A DNA stretch of 64,000 bases from Selaginella moellendorffii (Eukaryota; Streptophyta; Lycopodiopsida; Selaginellales; Selaginellaceae): positions 932,165 to 996,164 of the forward strand of contig NW_003314263.1 of assembly GCF_000143415.4 (NCBI RefSeq), read 5' to 3'. This document shows, piece by piece, positions 1-9,696 of this stretch (within the stretch, counting starts at the first letter, position 1; every line of letters begins with the position of its first letter). A program made the translations under genes and the position numbers. The notes below the pieces were generated by a model. It worked only from the letters and a program-made list of their open reading frames with translations. It was not told the DNA's origin and did not search any database.

Positions 1-2
1 AT

Positions 3-435
3 GATCTTAGCAAAGATCCAGCATCACCGAATTTCCCCTGGTTGGATCGCCCATCAGCAACGCAACAAGATGATCATCTCCCTCAGGATCTCGATCTCGT
101 AGAGGTGCTTTCTCTTTCTTTCAATCCCTCGATCAGTGCTCAGGAATACCACCGTTGCAGGAAATCCAGGAGACCTGCCGCGATCTCAATGCCGCATTGG
201 AGCGCCCCGGCTACGCTTGGACCTCGCTCAACCAGAAGGTGGGTCGCCTCCATCGGTCGATTCCTCCCCAATTTCTCATGTGGGTCGTGTGGGAAATCTC
301 AGCTATGCACGAGCCTGGCCGCGGCAGCCGAGATCGTTCGAATCAGCCACGCGAATTTCGCGCAATTGCTCCAGAAACTCCAGGCCCTGCGCGCGATTGT
401 TAGCAGGGGAGAAGGAACCCTAAAGATGGTATAAA
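3..435 (+). CDS. 3' end of an unidentified small protein gene (partial)
   Basis: Three consecutive pieces read as exons of one gene whose 5' end lies outside the window. Piece 1 is open from base 3 and ends at a GT near 100-107. Piece 2 runs from an AG near 135 to the donor AAG|GTGGGT at about 238-241 and encodes a charged helical stretch (LQEIQETCRDLNAALERPG). Piece 3 starts after TCAG at about 300, joins in phase 0, encodes a helical tail (FAQLLQKLQALRAIVSRGEG) and stops at TAA 433-435. The intron of about 60 bp matches the rest of the window. I do not recognise the family; the length and helical content suggest a small coiled-coil subunit of some complex. The splice model is inferred from consensus sites and phase. 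Confidence 0.35.
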
Positions 436-718
436 TGCCGAGTATATTCTCTTAGGGTAGGGCGTAACAATTTTGCTGTAAAGTATATCTTTAGAATATG
501 CTCATTTCAATCTAGATCTATGCGCGACAAATCTCGATTTCGCGCTAGAAATCTTGATTTCTACTGTAGGAATTGCTCTGGTCGGTGTGTGCTCACCAAG
601 GGAGAATCTGCTGTGTACCCGATTTTTTTCGAGTACCAGAATTAATGGTTTTTTGTTCTTCTCTTTTATATCCAGATCGAGAGTGTGAGGCTTCTTCCAA
701 GAGGGCAATTGTTCTAGA

Positions 719-1123
719 ATGTTTGGAGGTGGATACAGGAAAGGCGATGGATTGCCTGCTGTAAGCACTGCGAACATTTTCTCTGCGCTTAAGCGAAAAT
801 CCAGCAAGAAGAAGTCGGACAAGCATGCATTGCAAAGCAGCCAGAGTAGTTTTGGGTGCCAAGTCCGGCTACCGTCAAGTCTTGGGCCGATGTCGAGGAC
901 GACAACGATTACTTTGCGACCACCGCTCTGCTGCCAACCATAACAACAAAGGCCTCGCAGGAATCCTCTGTGAACCCTGACTTGAATCACTTGGAGGTAA
1001 CCATCTTTTTTCGTAGCTCTCCTCTTTTTTCTTTTCTGTTCTTCCTGATGGTATTTATGTTAGGATTCGATGATGATGCCGACAAAGAGGTCGAAGAAGA
1101 GAAAAGCGGTTTCGTAATTCCAT
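719..1123 (+). pseudogene. Truncated, frameshifted gene with an SWADVEDDNDYF motif
   Basis: An ATG at 719 opens a Lys/Ser-rich frame (FSALKRKSSKKKSDKHALQ). Near 850-860 the coding signal jumps to another frame that reads PATVKSWADVEDDNDYFATT. This frame reaches a plausible donor at 994 (GAG|GTAACC) and resumes after TTAG near 1060 with an acidic stretch (DDDADKEVEEEKSG). At about 1124 the sequence switches abruptly into an antisense fragment of the neighbouring kinase gene, so the original 3' end is gone. The tryptophan/acidic motif looks like a short conserved motif of a plant protein of unknown function, but I cannot name the family. The frameshift could also be a sequencing error. A read-through transcript would carry antisense kinase sequence. 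Confidence 0.45.
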
Positions 1124-1284
1124 GCCCCATGTCAATCACGTCCAAAACGTTTTCGTGTTTGCAATTTACCATGATCTCAAGCTCCTTGAGGATTTGCTTG
1201 TGAACCTCCTTATTTCCTAGCACTACTCTCTCGCCCAGATGATCGTATCCATGCGCCACCGCAGACGCATAGTTATATCTGCCC
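1124..1284 (-). pseudogene. Antisense 5' fragment of the kinase-like gene at 1433
   Basis: Read on the minus strand this is a near-copy of 1437-1637, the first 65 or so codons of the kinase-like gene just downstream, with two small deletions (the SGYGESS segment and the IKNMGKG segment). It has no start-to-stop gene structure of its own. The two copies face each other across about 150 bp that include a CCCTAAA-type stretch (1307-1322) and the promoter of the intact gene. Confidence 0.8.
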
Positions 1285-1637
1285 AACAGTTTATGGAGAA
1301 TCGCGCCCTAAAACCCTAAACCCAAATTTTCGACACTCGGATTTGAACCCCAATCGGCCACCCTTTTTCGTCGCCTTTACTGCGACTATAAAAGAGAGTG
1401 TTCCTCCATAGGGTTTCTCCATAGCTTGAGAAATGAAAGTGTTGGGCAGATATAACTATGCGTCTGGATATGGCGAAAGCTCTGTGGTGGCGCATGGATA
1501 CGATGATCTGGGCGAGAGAGTCGTGATAAAAAATATGGGTAAAGGCAAGGAGGTTCACAAGCAAATCCTCAAGGAGTTTGAGATCATGGTAAATTGCAAA
1601 CATGAAAACGTTTTGGACGTGATTGACATGGGGCTAG
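1124..1637. repeat. Short-range inverted repeat able to form a hairpin RNA
   Basis: Arm 1 is 1124-1284 and arm 2 is 1437-1637, with about 150 bp between them. Long blocks match exactly in antisense, for example the segment encoding VHKQILKE and the segment encoding HENVLDVIDMG. Even the 5' leader blocks around TATGGAGAA match. Any transcript entering from the truncated gene at 719 would fold into a stem of well over 100 bp. Seen in sequence; RNA production is inference. Confidence 0.75.
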
Positions 1638-2209
1638 ACAAGGACGGGAATTACTACATGGTATTCGAGCATACTAATGGTAACGTGTTGGAGTATCTAC
1701 AAATGGACCTTTCGAAAGCTGGCAAAGAATCGGAGCTTGGTTCGAGGTTTTTCACCAGGGAAGAGAAGATCAAGGAGATAATGCGCCAGCTCCTTCTAGG
1801 GCTTGCATGGCTGCATGAACGTGGGGTGGCGCACCAGGGCATGACAAAAGATAACGTCCTGGTGAAGGTCAAAGGATGTGATTTCAAGGTGAAGCTGGGC
1901 GATTTTAGCTGTGCGAGGAGGCTTTGCAACAATCCCCCAGAAACAACCCTGAAAGTGGGAACTGCAGTGGACATATGGAGTGCTGGGATATTGCTAGTGG
2001 GGATGATCTTGCCATTGGAAATGCCTGAGCTACCAGAGAAAGAGGCTAAAGGAGAGGTGTTGGAGACGATCAAAAAATTTCTCCGGGCTTTGGATGATTT
2101 AATCAAGGACAAGGACGCCCTGGAGTTAGTCAAATCGATGCTAGCGTCTGATCCAGTTACTGCCCGGCAAGCTTTAGCTTTCAGGTATTTACATCGCAAT
2201 ACCCAATAA
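1433..2209 (+). CDS. Kinase-like protein with degenerate catalytic motifs (probable pseudokinase)
   Basis: An uninterrupted single-exon frame of 258 residues with a protein-kinase fold signature. VVIK near residue 33 carries the usual ATP-binding lysine. The catalytic loop reads HQGMTKDNVL (about residue 134) instead of HRDxKxxN, so the proton-acceptor aspartate is a glycine. The magnesium loop reads GDFS. The activation segment is shortened: KVGT is followed directly by the VDIWSAG helix, so the APE motif and P+1 loop are missing. The C-lobe is short but open to residue 258. A phosphotransfer role is unlikely; if expressed it would be a binding or decoy protein, or source of small RNA. The right-arm copy shares the activation-segment deletion but carries a frameshift. 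The gene has antisense sequence immediately upstream. Confidence 0.7.
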   Translation: MKVLGRYNYASGYGESSVVAHGYDDLGERVVIKNMGKGKEVHKQILKEFEIMVNCKHENVLDVIDMGLDKDGNYYMVFEHTNGNVLEYLQMDLSKAGKESELGSRFFTREEKIKEIMRQLLLGLAWLHERGVAHQGMTKDNVLVKVKGCDFKVKLGDFSCARRLCNNPPETTLKVGTAVDIWSAGILLVGMILPLEMPELPEKEAKGEVLETIKKFLRALDDLIKDKDALELVKSMLASDPVTARQALAFRYLHRNTQ

Positions 2210-2742
2210 CATATGATATCTTAGATACAAAATATTGTAAAGTAAAAATATGAGTTGTGTCCGACACGAAAAGAAGATAAGTAAAATAGACTAATAATAA
2301 TATTTGAATGGTAGAAGACTGAACTATACTAAAAGGTGTTTAGGAAGGTTTATAAATTATAAGTATGTTTATAATTATAAATACAAGATTAATCTCAACG
2401 TTGTAGAAGATCCCAGGAACGCTGGTAAACAAAAAAGCTTGGCACGTTTTTTTTTTTTATGCTTTCTGATCCTTTTTTCTTTTCTTTTGTGTGTGTGACG
2501 TTGGGCGCGGTTGCAGAGGACATGTCTGGGATCGTCAAGAGAGCACCACCACTACAAGGGCTGGACATGATCAAGGAAGCTCAAGGAGAATATGCTGCTT
2601 GCAGCACAGGCAACTAATTTTCCTTTCTTTTTACATTTGTAATTAACATAAACTCCTTTTTTTCCATCTTTTTCTTGAAGCTAGGTGCTTTTTCTGCAAA
2701 ACAAATCCTTTAGGTTTTCCTAACCATTCATTTTTTCGAGCG
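2210..2742. other. Intergenic region between two kinase genes, with a micro-inverted block
   Basis: AT-rich spacer with no supported gene. Bases 2498-2556, a 59-bp block starting ACGTTGGGCG and ending at CACTACA, lie in opposite relative orientation in the two arms (right-arm partner 15730-15787), while the DNA on both sides is properly inverted. A T-rich stretch precedes the next start codon. Confidence 0.6.
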
Positions 2743-3738
2743 ATGGCAGACTATGTGTGGGCGAGTGGCGCGAGGTTGCTAGGCGCTGGACCAGATGGAG
2801 AGGTGAGGGTTGGGTTCCACCGAAAGACTGGAGACAAAGTAGCCATGAAGAAGATCTACGAGCACGAGTGCCTTTACGATGCCATCATCAACGAGTCGGA
2901 GATCCTGGAAGAGGTAGCGCACGACAACGTTGTCAATTTCCTTGGGTTGACCTGCAACAACCAGGGTACGTTCATGGTGATGGAGCTCATGGACGGGAGT
3001 TTGAGCGATGTGATCTCGTCACGCAAGCTTGGGGAGCACGACATCAGGGCCGTGATGCGCCAGATCCTCGAGGGCCTGGCGTGGATTCACGCGCACGGAA
3101 TCGTTCACCAAGACGTCAAGACGAGCAACGTTCTCGTCAAAAGGGATGGAGAGAAGAATAAGTTTGTTGTGAAGCTGGCGGACTTCGCTACCGCGAGGAG
3201 GCTGCGGACACGCCCCTGGTCGAACAAGGTCGGGACCTTAACGTTCAACGCTCCGGAGCTTCTCAAGGGTGCCACCAGCTTTGGCACCGCAATCGACGTG
3301 TGGGGGGCCGGGTGTATATTCGCGGAGATGCTCCTGGGTAGCGATCCCTTTGATGTGCCCGACGATGGGGACTCGCTCAACTATTTTGTGGCTGATTTCG
3401 CCAAGAAGCTGGACATCGATGGCTGTGGCATGGGCTATCAAGACAGGCGCCGAGAGCGAGCACGTGAGAGGATCTTGGAGAAGATGGTGTGGTGGAAAGC
3501 CGAGGATGTGAGAAGCGGAATGAAAGACCCCGATGCAGTGGAGCTGCTCAAGAGGATGCTGGCAATTGATCCGGCGAGGAGGATCTCGGTGCAAAACGCC
3601 TTGAAGATGCCATATTTCCAAGAGAAGGCCGACGACACAGCCACGCCAGTGCTCCTGAAAATGACGACTGCAAGTGGAAATTTTAGACCAGCTTGGGTTA
3701 AATTCAACAATGCAGCCCCATCAATAGCTACAATGTAA
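2743..3738 (+). CDS. Atypical protein kinase with HQD and DFA motifs, CMGC-like
   Basis: Single-exon frame of 331 residues. A glycine-rich loop near residues 14-20 (GAGPDGEV) precedes the ATP-binding lysine in VAMKK (K36). The catalytic loop is HQDVKTSNVL (122-131): HRD is changed to HQD but the catalytic aspartate and the asparagine remain. The magnesium motif is ADFA (DFG to DFA, 147-149). APE is intact (170-172), followed by AIDVWGAGCIFAEMLLG, a helix typical of CDK/MAPK-like kinases, and an insert of the CMGC kind before the last helices. The kept Lys, Asp and Asn leave catalysis possible, but the changed HRD arginine and DFG glycine suggest altered regulation. It starts 533 bp after the pseudokinase stop. 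The right-arm copy has a nonsense codon. A membrane or signal segment is not seen. Confidence 0.75.
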   Translation: MADYVWASGARLLGAGPDGEVRVGFHRKTGDKVAMKKIYEHECLYDAIINESEILEEVAHDNVVNFLGLTCNNQGTFMVMELMDGSLSDVISSRKLGEHDIRAVMRQILEGLAWIHAHGIVHQDVKTSNVLVKRDGEKNKFVVKLADFATARRLRTRPWSNKVGTLTFNAPELLKGATSFGTAIDVWGAGCIFAEMLLGSDPFDVPDDGDSLNYFVADFAKKLDIDGCGMGYQDRRRERARERILEKMVWWKAEDVRSGMKDPDAVELLKRMLAIDPARRISVQNALKMPYFQEKADDTATPVLLKMTTASGNFRPAWVKFNNAAPSIATM

Positions 3739-3872
3739 ACAATGCTTATGAAGACTGTGAATGTATATATTCAAAGTTTTGCAAAACATTTTATCTTTTT
3801 CTCTAAGAAGATTATGTAAAGAAAAAAATTTAAAAATTTATTATATTAATAATTATAATTATGTTTCTAATT

Positions 3873-4423
3873 TTGTCTCCTGGAACTCACTGCTCGGATC
3901 TGTCATTGGAAATGGCAACTTAGAAGCGGCAGCGCGGTTCTTCGAGCGTTTTCCCAAGAAGAACGTCGTCTCCTACAATACCATGATCGCAGGGAATGCT
4001 CAGGCCGGAGAGCTAAGCTCTTGCTTCGATCTGGTGGCGAAGATGGCAATCGAAGGACTCACTCCCGACGAGCAAGCCTTCAGTGTTCTCGCTGCATCCA
4101 GCCATGGCGGAAAGCTAGAACAGGGACTCCACCACTTCGTGCTCATGAGCGGCGACTTTGAAATCACAGCTTTGAGGGAGCACTACGATTCAGTCACAGA
4201 CATCCTGGGACGGGCCGGGAACCTGGAACTCGCTCGCTCGGTCGTCCAAGCCATGCCATTTCTCCCGGCTTGGGGATCGCTACTCGGTGGCTATCAGATG
4301 CAAAGTGGCCAAGGCTTCACGCAACGAGCAGCCAGGAGCGTTTCCGAGCTGGGCTTGGGGCGAGCAAACAGCCATACCAAGTGGTACACAAATTCACGTT
4401 ATATCATTGATTTTAAAATATGA
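3873..4423 (+). pseudogene. Truncated C-terminal fragment of a PPR protein gene
   Basis: From about 3873 the plus strand matches the last 180 or so codons of the full-length PPR gene at 22237-24462, starting exactly within its FVSWNSLLGS motif and running to the stop. Relative to that gene it lacks codons for a serine and for DLL near FLPAWGSLLGG. The upstream part of the open frame is AT-rich spacer, not PPR coding. The copy has no start and only about five PPR motifs' worth of sequence, so it is a duplication passenger. It is convergent with the CAMK-like kinase on the minus strand, the same arrangement as at 21.6-22.8 kb. Confidence 0.8.
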
Positions 4424-4522
4424 TCTGTATGATCAAACTACACCCTGGTTTACATTTATCTCTTCATGTACTAACAGTAAGCGCTCACCAAGTTGGCTGA
4501 TGGAGGCATGTATTTAACACAC

Positions 4523-5434
4523 TCACGCTGCTCGAACTTTCTTGACAACCAAGTCGCTACTAAAACCGGGAGCACTCCTCTTCACTCCACAGCGCTTCCT
4601 CTTTTGAATCGTCTTACTGCTGCAATTCTCCACGATCCAGGGATGCTCCAGCACACCATCCAACGTCAACCTCTCGCTCGGCTCCACAGCCAGCATCCCG
4701 CAGATGAGATCCTCCGCCTCGTCTGAGAGAGGACAACCATCCGGGAATTCCCCGGCTCGCAACAACTCGATTTCCCTGGATTGCTTGTAGCCTCTCAGCA
4801 GCTCATATGCGATCACTCCCAGCGCCCACACGTCGATGGCCGCAGTGTAAAAGCTCTGCGACCTTGCGTCACCCTTGCAGCTCGTCACCTCCGGCGCCAT
4901 ATACTTCCCGGTTCCACAGCACTGCGACATCTCCTTGGGGTCGTCCGTGGCCACGCCGAAGTCTCCAATCACCACCTCGTGCACGGCAGTAGCGTCCAGC
5001 TTGACGAAGATGTTCTCCGGCTTGAGATCCCGGTGGACGATGCCGCTGCTATGTATCCCCTTGAGCGCCTCCGCCAGCCTCTGGATGGTCTTGGCGGCCT
5101 CCTCCTCGCCCAGCGGCCCTCCCTTGATCAATCGATGGAACAGGCTAGGACCGCACAGCTCCATCACCATGGTCCCGTAGCAAGCCCCGCCGCTCCTCTC
5201 CTTCACGAAGCCCGCCAAGGAGACCACTCCAGCGCATCCGCGGAGCTTGGACATGAGCCGGAGCTCTCTCCCGGCGTCCCTCCCCGCTCGAAACATCTTC
5301 CCGGCGTAGCTCGTGGCCCCCTTGAGCACGAAAACCTGGCCCTGGCTCCCGCAACCCAGCCTCTCGCCCCTCGTGTAGATCTTGAGGAGCTCGGCACAAT
5401 CGTCGTCCTCAAACTCAACGTCTTGGCGGACCAT
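4523..5434 (-). CDS. Serine/threonine kinase, CAMK/PPCK-like (left-arm copy)
   Basis: Single-exon frame of 303 residues with a complete kinase domain: glycine loop GCGSQGQV (27-34), lysine in YAGKMF (K46), HRDLKPEN (134-141), GDFG (157-160), MAPEV (179-183) and VDVWALGVIAYELLRG-type helix. The C-lobe motif SDEAEDLICGMLAVEPSERLTL and HPWI resemble calcium-dependent protein kinases and PEP-carboxylase kinases, but there are no EF hands. A short basic tail follows (KRKRCGVKRS, then VVKKVRAA), which could be nuclear-targeting. The start MVRQDVEFEDDD is shared with the right-arm copy. All catalytic residues are present, so it is probably active. The gene ends facing the PPR fragment. Confidence 0.82.
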   Translation of the reverse strand: MVRQDVEFEDDDCAELLKIYTRGERLGCGSQGQVFVLKGATSYAGKMFRAGRDAGRELRLMSKLRGCAGVVSLAGFVKERSGGACYGTMVMELCGPSLFHRLIKGGPLGEEEAAKTIQRLAEALKGIHSSGIVHRDLKPENIFVKLDATAVHEVVIGDFGVATDDPKEMSQCCGTGKYMAPEVTSCKGDARSQSFYTAAIDVWALGVIAYELLRGYKQSREIELLRAGEFPDGCPLSDEAEDLICGMLAVEPSERLTLDGVLEHPWIVENCSSKTIQKRKRCGVKRSAPGFSSDLVVKKVRAA

Positions 5435-5593
5435 CTCCTCTCGCGCAAGCTTCCTTGAGATGAGAAATAAAAAGGGTAGAAACCCTAGCTTCTCATAACG
5501 ACTATTTGTCGACGGTTGGGATGGCGTTCTGCCGTCGGCTGAGATGTGACTGCGATCTAGCCGAGAGTAATCTAATTGTTTATTGAATATTCA

Positions 5594-6930
5594 CTATTGA
5601 CCCGTCACCTTCTTGGGAGTTGACGCCCCAAGCTTGTTCTTGGGGTTGTGCGTGGTGTTGAGTTGCCAGACCAGCTTTTGCAAGTTCCCCGACCTCCCCG
5701 GCAAACACATCAAAGTTCTTCCTAGTAGTTCATCCACTTCGCATGCGTTAGATCGAGGAGTGAAGGTTTGGAAACTTGCCTTTGTATGAGAAACACGCAA
5801 CTCCTTGAGAAGGAGCACGAGCTCCTCCAGTTTCCAGTTGATTGCAAGTCGTTTATAATCCTAGAACAAAGCTTGCAAGGTGAATCCTTGTGAAGAACAT
5901 GAAAGGTTTGTAGAGGAAGCAAACCTTGTAGCTTTGCTCGTATACAACATGCTTGCAGTTCTGGGAGCCTCAGCCGCTCCCTGTGCTTTCAAATCCTCAA
6001 TGTCGAACTCCTTTTAAAAGCCAACATGTTAAACTCATTTAGAAACTACTTAAGCTTGTTTTTTTATTTTTTTAACAAGTTTTTCTTTAATCTCACTTAA
6101 TGAGTTTTTCTTAATCATTTTAACGTCTATATTTCACCATCAATGATTCTGTCTTTGCCGATTTTGATATGTAAGTGCATAAATGTTCTGAGGCAAGCCT
6201 TTCACGTGTTGCAGCCAGGTGACTTGGCCTTCCTCTCTACTTCAAAAACCTGATCAACATAAACATACCAAGCTTCATGAGATGTCCTTGGTGCTCTCAC
6301 TTGAAGAATATCATGAGATTTTGGCCATATTGGAACAACATCTCCTGATTCAAGAAGTTTACATGGTAACCTTGAGGATTTTACATCCTAAACAATTTGA
6401 TCTCCACGCCATTTTCCATCTGGGATCAGAAACACACATATCTCATGCTCTACGAGCTCAACAGGTTGAATGCAATCAACGCTGAACTTATACATTGCGC
6501 TTGTAAGCAGATGCATACTCGAAAACTCACATTTTTCTGGATGACCATTTGTTATTTCATAACGAAAATAATCTGTTGCAAAATAAACCTGCAAAAGAAT
6601 CAAAGTTCTTCGTAGTAGATCATCCACTTTGCACATGTTAGATTGAGGTGTGAAGGCTTGAAAACTTGCCTGAGAAACACTCAAGTCCTTGACAAGGAGC
6701 ACGAGCTCTTCTAGTTTCCTGTCACAAGTTGATTGCAAGTTGTTTATCTGCATTTTCAATCCTGGAAAAAAGCTCCCAAGTTGAATCCTTGTGAAGAACA
6801 TGAAAGAATTGCAAAGGAAGCAAACCTTGTAGCTTTGCTCGTACTGTGACAAGCCCCTAGTGTGCTGCTCCCTGTGCTTCCAAATCCTGGATGTCTTGCT
6901 CAATCTTTCTACCAAGAAATACGAGATCAA
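5594..6930 (-). pseudogene. Degenerate copies of an unknown repeated gene (blocks B1, C, B2)
   Basis: On the minus strand two diverged direct copies (B1 about 5700-6000 and B2 about 6601-6910) encode a related helical segment (QSYKVCFL, then KLEELVLLVKDL, then FQAFTPQSN). They flank a block C (about 6000-6600) whose frame reads YFATDYFRYEITNGHPEK and continues to LIPDGKWRGDQIV. The best frame runs 6930 to 6388 across B2 and C. Downstream the frame breaks, though a coding-like trace such as YVYVDQ persists. I do not recognise the family. Repetition within and across the palindrome suggests a multi-copy family or a mobile-element passenger gene. No intact start-to-stop model is evident. Confidence 0.4.
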
Positions 6931-6956
6931 AAGATTGTGGAAGCTTATATAGCTAG

Positions 6957-8668
6957 AAATGTTTAGAGGTTCACAAGAAGCACTTTTTTTTGGAGTGTTA
7001 ATCTCAATTTACAACTATGTTGTTTTGCTTTTCTAGAGATGACACAGACCAATTTATTAAGTATAAGTATAAGGGTACCTAATGAGACTGGTAAGGATCA
7101 TCATATATTTTTATATATAATTATCTAGAACCATTTAAACATAGATATGATTTCTCCTACATAAATTGGTGTATTTATTTTAAGCCTAAAATAATATTAT
7201 CTATGACAAATATGAAAATTATTTAAATTTAAATAATTAAATAAATCCATCACCACACCTTTATAAGGTTATAAATAGCAATGTAACCCTTCACAAGGAA
7301 ATTTTTAAAATTTTAATTTTTGATTTGCAATACCATGAAGAAGAACAACTCAATAACAAATAATATGAGCATTATCAAATTAATGAATGGAAAATATTAA
7401 TTCTATTTCTCTAAAACTTTGACCTTTTTTTTATAATTATTTCTAAGTCATCATGTACTTTAAATATTTCTTGTGACTATGGTGGAGTGGAAAAAGAAAT
7501 AATTGTAATAGGAAATACATATATTTAAATATGGCTATAATTAATAGCTATAATGAGTGAAAAGTAAATCTACTAGATTAGTGAGTGAAGGATATAATTG
7601 TAACACTACTAATAGTTGCACAAATTGAAAAATTGACAAATTTATTTAAAAGAGAGTGTGCTCAAATTATTATGGTATTATGGTGCATTAATAAAAGGTT
7701 ACACCATCAATAAAAAGCTAAAAACTAACATAAAAATCAAAAACCTTAATAATTTTGCTAGATCAGTCTTCAGTAATTTTGAGTAGTTAATCCCACTAAC
7801 CTTCATCTCCAAATTTTATTCTAAAAGTTATTTTTGCAATGATGTAAAATATTTAATATAACTTATAAATAATGTGAAATTTACTAAGAAAATATTTCAC
7901 TTTCCTTTTCTATTAAAAATACTTTATTTTCTCTTCAATCAAATAGATTTTTTACTAAATTTTCAATAAAAAATATTAGAAAATTAAATTAAATATAAAA
8001 TAGGATGAAAAAATTTATTTATTATTTAAACAAGGTTAATTGTGACTTATAATGTGAAGTTCTTAAATTTCATTATGGTTAATGCTAAATAGAAGGTTAT
8101 GCCTGTATAAAAGTTTATGGAAGAGAAAATTTATTAAATAAAAATATTTATAATGATTAAAAAGAAATAATATAATTGTTTTGCTTTCATAAGTTTCATG
8201 GATATTATTTTTTGTTATTAAACTCTTTCTCTTCATGATATTATTCATAAAAAATTAAAATGTTAAAAATTTCTTGATTGTAGTAGTGAGAAGATAAACA
8301 TTTTCTAAATATAATTACTTATATTTTAAACATTTATATGTTACACCCTCTCTCTATATATAGAATAACTAGCTTAAATAAATTAACTAGTTTTATGTAA
8401 TAAATAATAATACTTTAAAGAAATCATGTTTATATTTAAATAGTACTAGGTAATTATCAATGTTTTTGATGAAATAAAGTAGAAAATAATACTAACTAAA
8501 TCCTTATACTTTGTTTTTTATTATTCTTTATTGGTCTAATTAAGTGCCTTTAATTTGATAAATTGGTGTGTGTTATCTCTAGACAGGTAAAATAACATAG
8601 TTATAAATTGAAATCAACACTCCAAAAAGAAGTACTTCTTATAAACTTCTAAACACTAAAAGCTAATA
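6957..8668. repeat. AT-rich fold-back element inside the palindrome spacer
   Basis: 6957-7180 is mirrored in reverse complement at about 8400-8668: GTTTAGAGGTTCACAAGAAG pairs with the complement of CTTCTTATAAACTTCTAAAC, and the following blocks around ACTATGTT and CTAGAGAT also pair. The arms are diverged (roughly three quarters identical by eye). The interior is very AT-rich with no coding signal. This is the structure of a non-autonomous fold-back or MITE-like element; no convincing target duplication is seen. Confidence 0.55.
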
Positions 8669-9409
8669 TGCTGAGTTTTAATGTTAAGTTTGAATCAAGA
8701 AAAATTTTAAAATCAATATGAGTTTGTATCATATAATTTTTGAAATATATGTATTATTACGTAATTATATAAGTATTAAAACACATATAGTTTTACATTT
8801 ATAAGTATAGAGCTTAATTAGATTTATAGCATGGTTTTCAGGTGCTTATGTGCATAATGCAAGTTAAGAAATCCTCTTGGAGTCAATGTGGTTTACAAAG
8901 CTTGTAAGATATTTACAAACAAAGAATCAGATAAAGGTGTTTCATGTAATTTTAAAACTGAATTTGATTTTAGATCCTAAATCATTTTTGTTTTTGGTTT
9001 TTTTTAGATGCCACTACAAGTGGGAGCTCCAGCTACACTAACTTTAAGGCAACTGATGGTATGGATTATAGAATGATGTAAAAATTGATTAGTTTCTATG
9101 TCTTTTATCAGATATAAATATCATGACACCAAAACATAAACTTTTTATAGATTCACAACTACTAATTTTCTTCAGTCTCTAGTACAAAGGTTTTGTCTAA
9201 TGATGACAATGCTTTCCAAAAGATTTTGAGTATGATGGCCTTGCTGGATAAGCCTCATTGCTCGCAGCATATGACAGATGATATTTTACAGATTTGATTT
9301 AAGGATGACGGTGATGGTTCTCTTCCCAAACTTTTGAGTGCTCGTGGTGGTCGGAATCAAGATACCACAGAGTTAATGCAAACCCTTTACAAAGACATAG
9401 GATTGTGTA

Positions 9410-9696
9410 NNNNNNNNNNNNNNNNNNNNNNNNNNNNNNNNNNNNNNNNNNNNNNNNNNNNNNNNNNNNNNNNNNNNNNNNNNNNNNNNNNNNNNNNNNN
9501 NNNNNNNNNNNNNNNNNNNNNNNNNNNNNNNNNNNNNNNNNNNNNNNNNNNNNNNNNNNNNNNNNNNNNNNNNNNNNNNNNNNNNNNNNNNNNNNNNNNN
9601 NNNNNNNNNNNNNNNNNNNNNNNNNNNNNNNNNNNNNNNNNNNNNNNNNNNNNNNNNNNNNNNNNNNNNNNNNNNNNNNNNNNNNNNNNNNNNNNN
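9410..9696. other. Assembly gap (run of N)
   Basis: 287 undetermined bases. The gap sits near the middle of the palindrome spacer, where inverted repeats commonly disturb assembly, so the true spacer length is unknown. Confidence 1.

Larger units (their letters stand above)
1499..6600. repeat. Left arm of the large inverted duplication
   Basis: This stretch reappears in reverse complement at about 11628-16796. Paired coordinates sum to 18266 over the central part (5434 with 12832, 4523 with 13743, 3738 with 14528) and drift to 18293 at the outer end and about 18230 at the inner end, showing a few small indels. The outer breakpoint lies inside the pseudokinase after its codon 21; the inner breakpoint lies in the unknown repeated gene. 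It carries three kinase genes, a PPR fragment and the unknown gene. Confidence 0.92.

Noticed and set aside
4781-5458. Plus-strand frame opposite the left CAMK-like kinase (and its right-arm mirror at 12793-13485)
   Set aside because: Antisense shadow of a strong kinase frame; its apparent conservation in both arms follows from conservation of the kinase.
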